Shown: positions 35,448 to 46,392 of the stretch, one piece after another
Layout: every line of letters begins with the position of its first letter
How positions within the stretch are numbered: the first letter of the stretch is position 1
Assembly (NCBI GenBank): GCA_008828725.1
Contig: MEHQ01001485.1
Span: 62,001-126,000 of the forward strand
Direction of reading: 5' to 3'
Source of the DNA: Saccharina japonica
Lineage: Eukaryota > Sar > Phaeophyceae > Laminariales > Laminariaceae
Length of the DNA: 64,000 nucleotides
Program-made: the position numbers and the translations under genes
Notes under the pieces: generated by a model
What the model was told of the DNA's origin: nothing
Databases searched by the model: none
Seen by the model: the letters and a program-made list of their open reading frames with translations, nothing else

Positions 35448-36075
35448 TGTTATAGCTCAAGAATTTCTGGAATTAGTTTTCGAATGCAGGCACGTTCGCC
35501 GCCGTGCTAAAACTGCAAGTGGTGTGGCAAGCCGCCAAACGTTTAACCCGCCGTGAGGCGCATCGTAATTTTTACCCACTACGAAAACCCCACGAAGCTT
35601 AATGAGTCAGGCTAACCCGAACTAATTGCCCCGCTCCTTCCCCTGCGGAGCAATGTAACTCTCACAACTCACAGTTGCACTATTTACATACGGAGTATAT
35701 ATTTAACAACACACAACGCAACAATCGAACCGACTTGTTGCAACCTGGTTCCCCCCCTCTCTTGAGCGACAGTGCGGGCGGGTGGGAAAGTCGATCGATT
35801 CAAATTAGTCGCGCTGTCTTCTACCACGGTACTACGAAAAGTACTACGCGGTACCTCCGTAATACCAAGACACGCGCGGTTGCTGAAGAACTATATCTGC
35901 ACTCTCTGCTACTCCGACACTCTCGTAGCTGTCTGCTCTCTTCTAAGCCACCACGCCGAGACTGACTGCGTGCCTCGTGCTATCTTCGTCGGCTTAATAC
36001 AGATATATGAACCCCCAATCCCTGTTCGAAATCCAATCCGCCTCCACAAACTCCGCATTCCTGCGTAAAGCTACA
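35448..36075. mobile_element. Insertion of about 630 bp in the satellite, copy 1 (solo-LTR-like, class unsure)
   Basis: Satellite homology breaks after TCTACGGTT and resumes at TTTGCCAGGCCCTC. The inserted sequence starts TGTTATAGCTC and may end AAGCTACA (TG...CA, as in LTRs); it contains a TATATATTTAA box near 35695. Alternatively the right flank CTACATTT is a decayed duplicate of CTACGGTT and the insert ends a few bases earlier. No inverted repeats and no coding domain were found. It is either an isolated LTR fossil or an unknown element. Confidence 0.5.
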
Positions 36076-36297
36076 TTTGCCAGGCCCTCATAGAGTCGGC
36101 GTACGGTGCGATTTGCCCCTCGGGGCAACGTCGAAGTCCCACCTCACCCGGGGATGATAAAGGCTCATCACCGGGTCGAAAATCCTTCCATACATCTGAA
36201 AATCCAACGATCCGGGCATGCAAGCGGACATCTCCCGGGTCGATACCGCCCCACAAGGTGTGGAAATCCCAACCCCACGGGCTAAAGTTTGGTTGCC

Positions 36298-36543
36298 GAC
36301 GCATGCTACGATAGAGGTGCACCATGGTTTTGCTGGAGCTCCTTACTTGAAGAGCTCTACACCCCCCCCCAAACTGATTTTGGAGGAAAGTAAAAGCGTT
36401 ATGCGATTGGAAGTCGCATGGCCGAAGCAAACAAGAAACAATACTGCAACAGAACAATGACAATCTGCCGATTTTGGGCTAAGGAGCTTGATCATTCAAA
36501 TATAATTTCACCCAAAAAGTGCTATCTCTATCGTAGCACGCAT
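36298..36543. mobile_element. MITE family A, copy 4
   Basis: It starts GACGCATGCTACGATAGAGG and ends CTATCGTAGCACGCATG. It sits inside a satellite unit, between TTTGGTTGCC and TGCTTGGCTCTC, where intact units read TTTGGTTGCCTGGCTCTC. It contains CCGATTTTGGGCTAAGGAGC, the position at which the 57-kb copy carries a nested element. Confidence 0.8.
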
Positions 36544-37840
36544 GTGCTTGGCTCTCGTATTACCAGCGTGCGGCGAGAGTTGCCCCTTAGGGCAATGTCA
36601 AGCTCCGTGTGCACCCGGGGATGATAACGTCCCATCTCCGGGTCAGAAATCCTTCCATACATGCACCACTCCAAGGACTCAGGGACGCAAACGGACATCC
36701 CCCGGGTTGATACCGACCCACAAAGTGTGCAAACCCCAACCCCACGGGCTGAACTACGGTTGCCTGGCCCTCATAGAGCCAGCGTACGACGCGAGTTGCC
36801 CCTCGGGGCAATCTCGAAGTCCCACCGCCACCGGGGATGATAACGTCCCATCCCCGGGTCGGAAATCCTTCCATACATGTACAACTCCAACGATCCGGGC
36901 ACGCAAGCGGACATCTCCCGGTCGATACCGCCCCACAAGGTGTGGAAACCCCAACCCCACGAGCTAAAGTTTGGTTGCCTGGCTCTCATAGAACCAGCGT
37001 GCGGCGAGAGTTGCCCCTCGGGGCAATGTCGAGCTCCGTGTGCACCCGGGGATGATAACGTCCCATCTCCGGGTCAGAAATCCTTCCATACATGCACCAC
37101 TCCAAGGAATCAGGGACGCAAACGGCCATCCCCCGGGTTGATACCGACCCACAAAGTGTGGAAACTCAAACCCCACGGGCTAATCTACCTGTTGCCTGGC
37201 CCTCATAGAATCGGCGTACGGGGCGAGTTACCCCTCGTGGCAACGTCGAAGTCCCACCGCACCCGGGGATGATAAAGGCTCATCACCGGGTCGAAAATCC
37301 TTCCATACATCTGAAACTCCAACGATCCGGGCACGCAAGCGGACATCTCCCGGTCGATACCGCCCCACAAGGTGTGGAAATCCCAATCCCACGGACTAAA
37401 TTTCGGTATCCTGGCCCTCATAGAGCCAGCGTACGACGCGAGTTGCCCCTCGGGGAAACCTCGAAGTCCGACAGCAGCCGGGAATGATAATGTCTCATCC
37501 CCACGTCCGAAATACTTCCATACATGTACAACTCCAACGACCCAGGGACGCAAACGGACATCCCCCCGGTCGATACCGCCCCACAAAGTGTGGAAACCCC
37601 AACGCCTCGGGCTTGTCTACGGTTGCCTGGCCCTCATAGAACCAGCGTACTGCGCGAGTTGCCCCTCGGGGAAACCTCGAAGTCCCACCGCACCCGAGAA
37701 CGATGACGTCTCATCCCCGGGTCAGAAATTCTTCCATACATGTAAAACTTCAACGACCCAGGGACGCAAACGGACATCCGTCGGGTCGAAACCGCCCCAC
37801 AAAGTGTGGAAACTCAAACCCCACGGGCTAATCTACGGTT

Positions 37841-38468
37841 TGTTATAGCTCAAGAATTTCTGGAATTAGTTTTCGAATGCAGGCACGTTCGCCGCCGTGC
37901 TAAAACTGCAAGTGGTGTGGCAAGCCGCCAAACGTTTAACCCGCCGTGAGGCGCATCGTAATTTTTACCCACTACGAAAACCCCACGAAGCTTAATGAGT
38001 CAGGCTAACCCGAACTAATTGCCCCGCTCCTTCCCCTGCGGAGCAATGTAACTCTCACAACTCACAGTTGCACTATTTACATACGGAGTATATATTTAAC
38101 AACACACAACGCAACAATCGAACCGACTTGTTGCAACCTGGTTCCCCCCCTCTCTTGAGCGACAGTGCGGGCGGGTGGGAAAGTCGATCGATTCAAATTA
38201 GTCGCGCTGTCTTCTACCACGGTACTACGAAAAGTACTACGCGGTACCTCCGTAATACCAAGACACGCGCGGCTGCTGAAGAACTATATCTGCACTCTCT
38301 GCTACTCCGACACTCTCGTAGCTGTCTGCTCTCTTCTAAGCCACCACGCCGAGACTGACTGCGTGCCTCGTGCTATCTTCGTCGGCTTAATACAGATATA
38401 TGAACCCCCAATCCCTGTTCGAAATCCAATCCGCCTCCACAAACTCCGCATTCCTGCGTAAAGCTACA
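37841..38468. mobile_element. Insertion of about 630 bp in the satellite, copy 2
   Basis: The duplicate of 35448-36075, with one visible base difference and identical flanks. It arose by duplication of the array block, not by a second insertion. Confidence 0.5.
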
Positions 38469-38690
38469 TTTGCCAGGCCCTCATAGAGTCGGCGTACGGT
38501 GCGATTTGCCCCTCGGGGCAACGTCGAAGTCCCACCTCACCCGGGGATGATAAAGGCTCATCACCGGGTCGAAAATCCTTCCATACATCTGAAAATCCAA
38601 CGATCCGGGCATGCAAGCGGACATCTCCCGGGTCGATACCGCCCCACAAGGTGTGGAAATCCCAACCCCACGGGCTAAAGTTTGGTTGCC

Positions 38691-38936
38691 GACGCATGCT
38701 ACGATAGAGGTGCACCATGGTTTTGCTGGAGCTCCTTACTTGAAGAGCTCTACACCCCCCCCCAAACTGATTTTGGAGGAAAGTAAAAGCGTTATGCGAT
38801 TGGAAGTCGCATGGCCGAAGCAAACAAGAAACAATACTGCAACAGAACAATGACAATCTGCCGATTTTGGGCTAAGGAGCTTGATCATTCAAATATAATT
38901 TCACCCAAAAAGTGCTATCTCTATCGTAGCACGCAT
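38691..38936. mobile_element. MITE family A, copy 5
   Basis: The duplicate of the copy at 36298-36543, offset by 2393 bp, with no difference that I can see. It was carried along in the block duplication. Confidence 0.8.
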
Positions 38937-41636
38937 GTGCTTGGCTCTCGTATTACCAGCGTGCGGCGAGAGTTGCCCCTTAGGGCAATGTCAAGCTCCG
39001 TGTGCACCCGGGGATGATAACGTCCCATCTCCGGGTCAGAAATCCTTCCATACATGCACCACTCCAAGGACTCAGGGACGCAAACGGACATCTCCCAGGT
39101 CGATACCGCCCCACAAAGTGTGGAAACGCCAACCCCACGGGCTGAACTACGCATGCCTGGCCCTCATAGAGCCAGCGTACGACGCGAGTTGCCCGTCGGG
39201 GACACCTCGAAGTCCCACCACACCCGGGGATGATAATGTCTCATTCCCGGGTCAGAAATCCATCCATACATGTACAACTCCAACGACCCAGGGACGCAAT
39301 TGGACATCCCCCGGGTGGATACGGACTCACAAAGTGTGGAAACCCCAACCCCACGGGCTAATCTACTGTTTCCTGGCCCTCATTGAGTCAGCGTACGACG
39401 CGAGTTACCCCTCGAAGCAACCTCGAAGTCCCACCGCACCCGGGGATGATAAAGGCTCATCCCCGGCTCGAAAATCCTTACATTTAATTTAAACTCCAAC
39501 AACCCGGGCATGCAAGTGGACATCTCCCTGGTCGATACCGCCCCACAAGGTGTGGAAACCCCAACCCCACGGGCTAAGTTTTTGTTGCCTGCCTCTCATA
39601 GAGCCAGCGTGCGGCGAGAGTTGCTCCTCCGGGCAATGTCGAGCTCCGTCTGTGCCCGAGGATGATAACATCCCATCTCCGGGTCAGAAATCCATCCATA
39701 CATGTTCAACTCTAAGGACTCAGGGACGCAAACAGACATCCCCCGGGTCGATACCGCCCCACAAAGTGTGGAAACCCCAACCCCACGGGCTTAACTACGG
39801 TTTCCTGGCCCTCATAGAGCCAGCGTACATCGCCAGTTGCCCCACGTGCCAACGTCGAAGTTCCACCGCACCCGGGGATGATAACGTTCTATCCCCGGGT
39901 CAGGAATCCTTCCATACATGTACAACTCCAACGACCCAGAGACGCAAACGGACATCCCCCGGGTCGATACCGCCCCACAAAGTGTGAAAACCCTAATCCC
40001 ACGGGCTAATCTACGGTTGCCTGACCCTCATATAGTCGGCGTACGGCGCGAGTTGCCCCTCGGGGCAACGTCGAAGTCCCACCGCACCCGAGGATGATAA
40101 AGGCTCATCCATGGGTCAAAACTCCTTCCATTCATCATAAACTCTAACGACCCGGGCACGCAAGCGGACATCTCCCGGGTCGATACCGCCCCACAAGGTG
40201 TGGAAACCCCAAACCCACGGGCTAAACTTCGGTGGCCTGGCTCTCATGGAGCCAGCGTGCGGCAAAAGTTGCCCCTCCGGGCAATGTCGACCTCCGTCTG
40301 CACCCGGAGATAAAACCGTCCCATCTGCGAGTCAGAAATGCATCCATACATGTACCGCTCCAAGGACTCAGGCACGCAAACAGACATCTCCCGGGTCGAT
40401 ACCGCCACACAAAGTGTGGAAACCCCAACCCCACGGGCTAAACTACGGTTGCCTGGCCCTCATAGAGCCAGCGTACGACGCGAGTTGCCCCTCGGGGACA
40501 CCTCAAAGTCCCACCGCACCTGGGGATGATAACGTCTCATCCCCGGGTCAGAAATACTTCCTTACATGTACAACTTCAACGACCCAGGGACGCAAACGGA
40601 CATCCCCCGGGTCGACACCGCCCCACAACGCGTGGAAACCCTAACGCCACGGGCTAATCTACGGTTGCCTGGCCCGCATAGAGCCAGCTTACGGCGCGAG
40701 TTGCCCCTCGGGGCAACGTCGAAGTCCCACCGTACCCGGGGATGATAAAGGCTCCTCCCCGGCTCGAAACTCTTTCCATTCATCTGAAACTCCAACGACC
40801 CGGGCACGCAAGTGGACATCTTTCGGGTCGAAACCGCCCCACAAGCTGTGGAAACCCCAAACCAACGGGCTAAATTTTGTTTGCCTGGCTCTCATACAGC
40901 CAGCGTGCGGCGAGCGTCGCCCCTCGGGGCAATATCAAGCTCCGTCTGCGCCCGGGGATGATAAAATCCAGTCTCCGGGTCAGAAATCCATCCATACATC
41001 TACAACTCCAAGGACTTAGGGACGCAAACAGACATCCCCCGGGTCGATACCGCCCCGCAAAGTGTAAAAACCTCAACCCTACGGGCTAAACTACGGTTGC
41101 CTGGCCCTCATAGAGCCAGCGTACATCGCGAGTTGCCCCACGTGGCAACGTCGAATTTCCACCGCACCCGCGGATGATAACGTCCCATCCCCGGGTCAGA
41201 AATCTTTCCATACATGTACAACTCCAACGACCCAGGGACGCAAACGAACATCCCCCGGGTCGATACCGCCCCACAAAGTGTGGAAACCCTAATCCCACGG
41301 GCTAATCTACGGTTGCCTGGCCCTCATAGAGTCGGCGTACGGCGCGAGTTGCCCCTCGGGGCAACGTCGAAGTCCCACCGCACCCGAGCATGATAAAGGC
41401 TCATCCCCGGGTCGAAAATCCTTCCATTCATTATAAACTCTAACGACCCGGGCACGCAAGCGGACATCTCCCGGGTCGATACCGCCCCACAAGTGTGGAA
41501 ACCCCAACCCCACGGGCTAAACTTTGGTTCCCTGGCTCTCATAGAGCCAGCGTGCGGCAAAAGTTGCCCCTCCGGGCAATGTCGACCTCCGTCTGCACCC
41601 GGAGATAAAACCGTCCCATCTGCGGGTCAGAAATAT

Positions 41637-43769
41637 TAGGGTTCTTTACGGTTAACCGTCCGTGCACGGTGCGTCTTTTTTTTTTTCGAAAATCCTACGG
41701 TCCGGTTCGGTGCGGTTTTCAGAAAGCAGAAATCTTACGGTGCGGTTCGGTGCGGTTATCCGATATTGTAAATCCTACGGTGCGGGTTGTTTTTTTCGTG
41801 CATCCTACGGTGCGGTTCGGTGCGGTTTTCAGAAATCAGGAATCCTACGGTGCGGTTCGGTGCGGTTTTCAGAAATCGTAAATGCAACGGTGCGGTTCGG
41901 TTTTTTCATGCATCCTACGGTGCGGTTCGGTGCAGTTTTCAAAAATCAGAAATCCTACGGTGCGTTTCGGTGCGGTTTTTTAGATTTAGTAAATTCTACG
42001 GTGCGGTTCGGTGCTGTGATACATCCTACGGTGCGGTTCGGTGCGGTTCCCCGTTGAACGGGTTTCGCTACTGTGCGGTTCCAATCCCCGGAAGGAAAAC
42101 CGTTCATAACTGCTTTTTCTCCACGGTGCACCGTATGAATAAACCGTACAAAACCGCGGTTTGGTACGGTTTTTGCCCCTTTTCTCGGGGCACCTACTGC
42201 ACTAACGAAACCGCTACAGGCATCGTATGAAAACAACGCAGAACCCGTGGATTCGTACGGTTTTCGTGCAAGGTACGTACATATTTATTTTATATATTGT
42301 TTACTTTCCACGCAAAGTGAAGAGAGCAACAACTACCACACGGGTGAGACCTTGCCCCAGGCTTCTTCCGCAACGTCGACTATTTCACGACGAACTGTGC
42401 CGACTAATAGCGCCGTCGCGGCCGGAGGAGGGCAGGTCGCGGCGGCTTCCGATAGTGCAGGCCCCAGCATAGAACCGACGGCAGGATGGTGGGCCAAAGC
42501 TGCACAGGCGGCCGACTGCTGACCAGCTGTGGACTGCGCAACACTGACTGGCTGCGGGCCCCGGGGCACCGGCTGCGGGCTGCGGACCGGATGTGCTTGT
42601 AGCTTGCACCTCTTCGACTGGGGAAGGCTTCGCATCCGCAAGTTCCGTACCGGTAGTAGCTTTTCACGCCCCGGTATGGTGGTGTCGGCATTGGGGTGTG
42701 GCGATGTGTGGCAAAACAGTTTTGCTGGCGTGCACGCTTTGGCACGCATTTCCGGGTTCCCTGTGTTCTTGCGTATTTGTGTGTTTGTGTAGTTGTATAT
42801 TTGTGCATTTTTTTTTTTTCGTACTTTTGTATTGCTCAGTTTTTACATATATCCAATTTCAATATTTTTTCGGATAATTTATAAATAATAAACATATAGA
42901 TTAGCCGATAAAAAAGAAATAATTATTAAGACTAAATTAATACGTACCTGATATGAAATATGAAATACGTACATATATACTCCGAATCTATAAGTATACC
43001 ACGTATATAATTCAACTTTTTTGTATTTGAACGTCAAAAATTAAAAATAATAATCAAAATATGAAATACCATATGATAAACCAAGCTGGCGGGAGCACTT
43101 TCGACACGAAACAGAGCAGAAATCGCCATAAATCGTGCGAAACCGTGACCCTATAGTACCGTTCCGCGGTCGATGGAATCGCGGTTTGTATACGGTTTCA
43201 AGTTAACCGCACCGTTAAATAATCGATCTAACGGGTTTTGGCACCGTATCTTGATGCAAACGGTGCGGTGCGGTTTCTATGACATTCCTACGGTGCGGTT
43301 CGGTGCGGTTTTAGGAAATCGAGAATCTTACGGTGCGGTTCGGTGCGGCTTTCAGATATTGAAAATCCTACGGTGCGGTTCGGTGCAGTGATATTTCCTA
43401 CAGTGCGGTTCGGTGCTGTTTTCAGAAATCGTAAATGCTACGGTGCGGTTCGGTGCGGTTTTCAGATGTCGTGAACCCTACGGTGCGGTTCGGTTATATT
43501 TTGTTTCCTACGGTGCGGTTCGGTGCGGTTTTCCGATATCGCAAAACCTACGGTGCGGTGCGGTGCGGTTTTCAGATGTCGTGAACCCTACGGTGCGGTT
43601 CGGTTATATTTTGTTTCCTACGGTGCGGTTCGGTGCGGTTTTCCGATATCGCAAAACCTACGGTGCGGTGCGGTGCGGTTTTCAAGAGGGCAAACATCCT
43701 ACGGTGCGGTTCGTAACCGCACCGAACCGCACCGAACCGATAGGAAAAACCGCACCGTAAAGAACCCTG
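41637..43769. mobile_element. hAT-like element with CGGTGCGGTTCGGTGCGG arrays
   Basis: A 2133-bp element in the satellite array. The ends are TAGGGTTCTTTACGGT and ACCGTAAAGAACCCTG, inverted repeats of about 15 bp. The flanking AGAAATAT (41629-41636) and AGAAATAC (43770-43777) are an 8-bp target duplication with one difference; satellite sequence resumes in register on both sides. The left arm (41690-42060) and right arm (43260-43720) hold about twenty copies of CCTACGGTGCGGTTCGGTGC with spacers such as GGTTTTCAGAAATCG. The core (about 42100-43200) has an Ala/Ser-rich ORF at 42247-42522 and an A/T-rich stretch with no recognisable transposase. It is non-autonomous. Confidence 0.9.
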
Positions 43770-46392
43770 AGAAATACTTCCGTACATGTACCGCTCCAAG
43801 GACTCACGGACGTAAACAGACATCTCCCGGGTCGATACCGCCCCACAAAGTGTGGAAACCCCAACCCCACGGGCTAAACTACGGTTGCCTGGCCCTCATA
43901 GAGCCAGCGTACGACGCAAGTTGCCCCTCGGGGACACCTTGAAGTCCCACCGCACCTGGGGATGATAACGTCTCATCCCCGGGTCAGAAATCCTTCCATA
44001 CCTGTACAACTTCAACGACCCATGGACGCAAACGGACTTCCCCCGGGTCGACACCGCCCCACAACGCGTGGAAACCCCAACGCCACGGCCTAATCTACGG
44101 TTGCCTGGCCCTCATAGAGCCAGCTTACGGCGCGAGATGACCCTCGGAGTAACGTCAAAGTCCCACCGTACCCGGGGATGATAAACGCTCCTCCCCGGGT
44201 CGAAACTCTTTCCATTCATCTGAAACTCCAACGGCCCGGGCACACAAGCGGACATCTTCCGGGTCGAAACCGCCCCACAAGGTGTGGAAACCCCAATCCA
44301 ACAGGCTAAATTTTGTTTGCCTGGCTCTCATACAGCCACCGTGCGGCGAAAGTTTCCCCTCGGGGCAATATCGAGCTCCGTCTGCACCCAGGGATGATAG
44401 CGTCCCATCTCCGGATCAGAAATCCTTCCATACATGTACCGCTCCATAGACTCAGGGACGCAAACGGACATCCCCCAAGTCGATACCGCCCTACAAAGTG
44501 TGGAAACCTCAACCCCACGGGCTCAACTACGGTTGAATGGCCCTCATAGAGCCAGAGTACGACGCGAGTTGCCCCTCGGGGCAACCTCGAAGTTCCACTG
44601 CACCCGGAGATGATAACGTCTCATCCCCGGGACGGAAATCCTTCCATACATGTACAACTCCAACGTCCCAGGGACATAAGCGGGCATCCCCCGGGTCGAT
44701 ACCGCCCCACAAAGTGTGGAGACCCCAACGCCACGGGCTAGTCTACGGTTGCCTGGCCCTCATACAGCTAACGTACGGCACGAGTTTCCCCTCGGGGCAA
44801 CGTCGAAGTCTCACCGCACCCGGGGATGATAAGGTCTCATCCCCGGGTCATAAATCCTTCCATACATGTACAACTCCAACGACCCAGGGACGCAAACGGA
44901 CATCTCCCGGGTAGATACCGCCCCACTAAGTGAGGAAATCCCAACGCCACAGGCTAATCGACGGCGGCCCGGTCCTCAATAGAACTAGCGTACGGCGCGC
45001 GTTGCCCCTCGGGGCAACGTCGAAGTCCCACCGCACCGGAGGAAGATACGTCCCATCCCCGGGTCAGAAATCCTTCTATAAATCTAGAACTTGACGACCC
45101 AGGGACGCAAACGGACATCCCCCGGGTCGATACCGCCCCACAAGGTGTGGAAACCCCAACCCCACGGGCTAAACTACGGTCGCCTTGCCATCATAGACCT
45201 GCGTACGGCGCGAGTTGCCCCTCGGGGCAACGTCGAAATCCCACCACACCCGAGGATGATAAAGGCTCATCCCCGGGTCGAAAATCTTTCCATTCATCTT
45301 AAACTCTAACGACCCGGGCACGCAAGCGGACATCCCCCGGGTCGATACCGCCCCACAAGGTGTAGAAACCCCAACCCCACGGGCTAAACTACGGTCGCCT
45401 TGCCATTCTAGAGCCAGCGTACGGCGAGAGTTGCCCCTCGGGGCAACGTCTGATCAACGTTGCACCCGGGGATGATAACGTCCCATCCCCGCGTCAAACA
45501 TTATTTCATACATGTACAACTCCAACAACCCGGGGACGAAAACGGACATCCCCCGGGTCGATACAGCCCGACAACGTGTGGAAAAGCCATCGCCACGGGT
45601 AAAATTATGGTTTCCTGACCCTTATGGAGCCAGCGTACGGCGAGAGGTGCCCCTCGGGGCAACGCCGGAGTCCCGCCGCACCCGGGGATGATAGCGTCCC
45701 ATCCGCGGTTCAGATATCCTCCCATGCATCTACAACTTAAACAACCCGGGGACGCAAACGGACATCTCCCGGGCCGATACCGCCCGACAAGGTGTGGAAA
45801 CCCCAACCCCACGGGGAAGTTCACGTTTGCCTGGCCCTTAAAGATCCAGCGTACGGTGAGAGTTTCCCCTCGGGGCAACGTCGAACTCCGACCGCACCCG
45901 GGGATGATAACATGCCCTCTCCGGGTCAGAAATCTTCCCATACATCTAAAACTTCAACAACCCCGGGAACAAACACGGACATCCTGCAGGTCGATACCGC
46001 CCAGCAATATGTGGAAACCCTAATCACACGGCCCAATTAACGGTTGCCTGGCCCTCATAGAGCCAGCGTGCGGCGCGAGTTGCCTCTCGGAGCAACGGCG
46101 AGGTCCCACCGCAACCGGGGATGATAACGTCCCATCCCCGGAACAGAAATCATTGCAGACATCTACAACTCCAACAACCCTAGGACGAAAACAGAAAACC
46201 CCCCGATCGATGCCGCCCAGCAAGGTGTGGGAACCCCGACCGCACGGGCTGATTTTCGTTTTGGTTGGGGCTAATGGGCGATGTTCCGCTGTACCCGGTG
46301 ATGGTAAGGCCCCATCTCCGACTCATATATATATTTCAATACATGTACACTTCCAACAAAAACGGATATCCCCCGGGTCGATACCGCCCGCA

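Larger units (their letters stand above)
34090..39092 (+). repeat. Recent tandem duplication of a 2.6-kb block inside the satellite
   Basis: The block at about 34090-36698 recurs at about 36699-39092. Corresponding landmarks are offset by 2609 bp in the first part and 2393 bp later. The difference, 216 bp, is exactly one satellite unit, missing from the second copy. Both copies contain the same 628-bp insertion and the same MITE. Between 35448-36543 and 37841-38936 I see a single base difference (a T/C in GCGGTTGCTG at about 35880), so the duplication is very recent. Confidence 0.88.
33398..46392 (+). repeat. 216-bp satellite array, about 40 units, with insertions
   Basis: A tandem array with landmarks recurring about every 216 bp: GTCGATACCGCCCCACAA, GTGTGGAAACCCCAACCCCA, GGTTGCCTGGCCCTCATAGA, GCGCGAGTTGCCCCTCGGGG, CACCCGGGGATGATAACGTC, CAGAAATCCTTCCATACATG, CAACGACCCAGGGACGCAAA. 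Neighbouring units differ by substitutions and occasional 1-bp indels (for example CTCCCGGTCG against CTCCCGGGTCG). Interruptions are a 628-bp insertion plus a family A MITE (twice) and a 2133-bp hAT-like element. The period equals 72 codons, so ORFs run across unit borders in several frames on both strands. I interpret it as satellite, not protein-coding sequence. Confidence 0.93.

Noticed and set aside
38935-39987. ORFs of 145-185 codons in the satellite (also 33472-33927, 34979-35455, 37372-37848, 40198-40644)
   Set aside because: They follow from the 216-bp period being a multiple of three. Equivalent ORFs exist in other frames and on the minus strand, and none has a start, splice or domain signal.
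42333-42808. Minus-strand ORFs of 134-138 codons in the core of the 41.6-kb element as a transposase
   Set aside because: Pro/Ala/Ser low-complexity composition, with no zinc finger, catalytic or dimerisation motif of hAT visible.
33398-46392. CRISPR array
   Set aside because: The units are contiguous and about 216 bp long with no unique spacers, and the context is eukaryotic.
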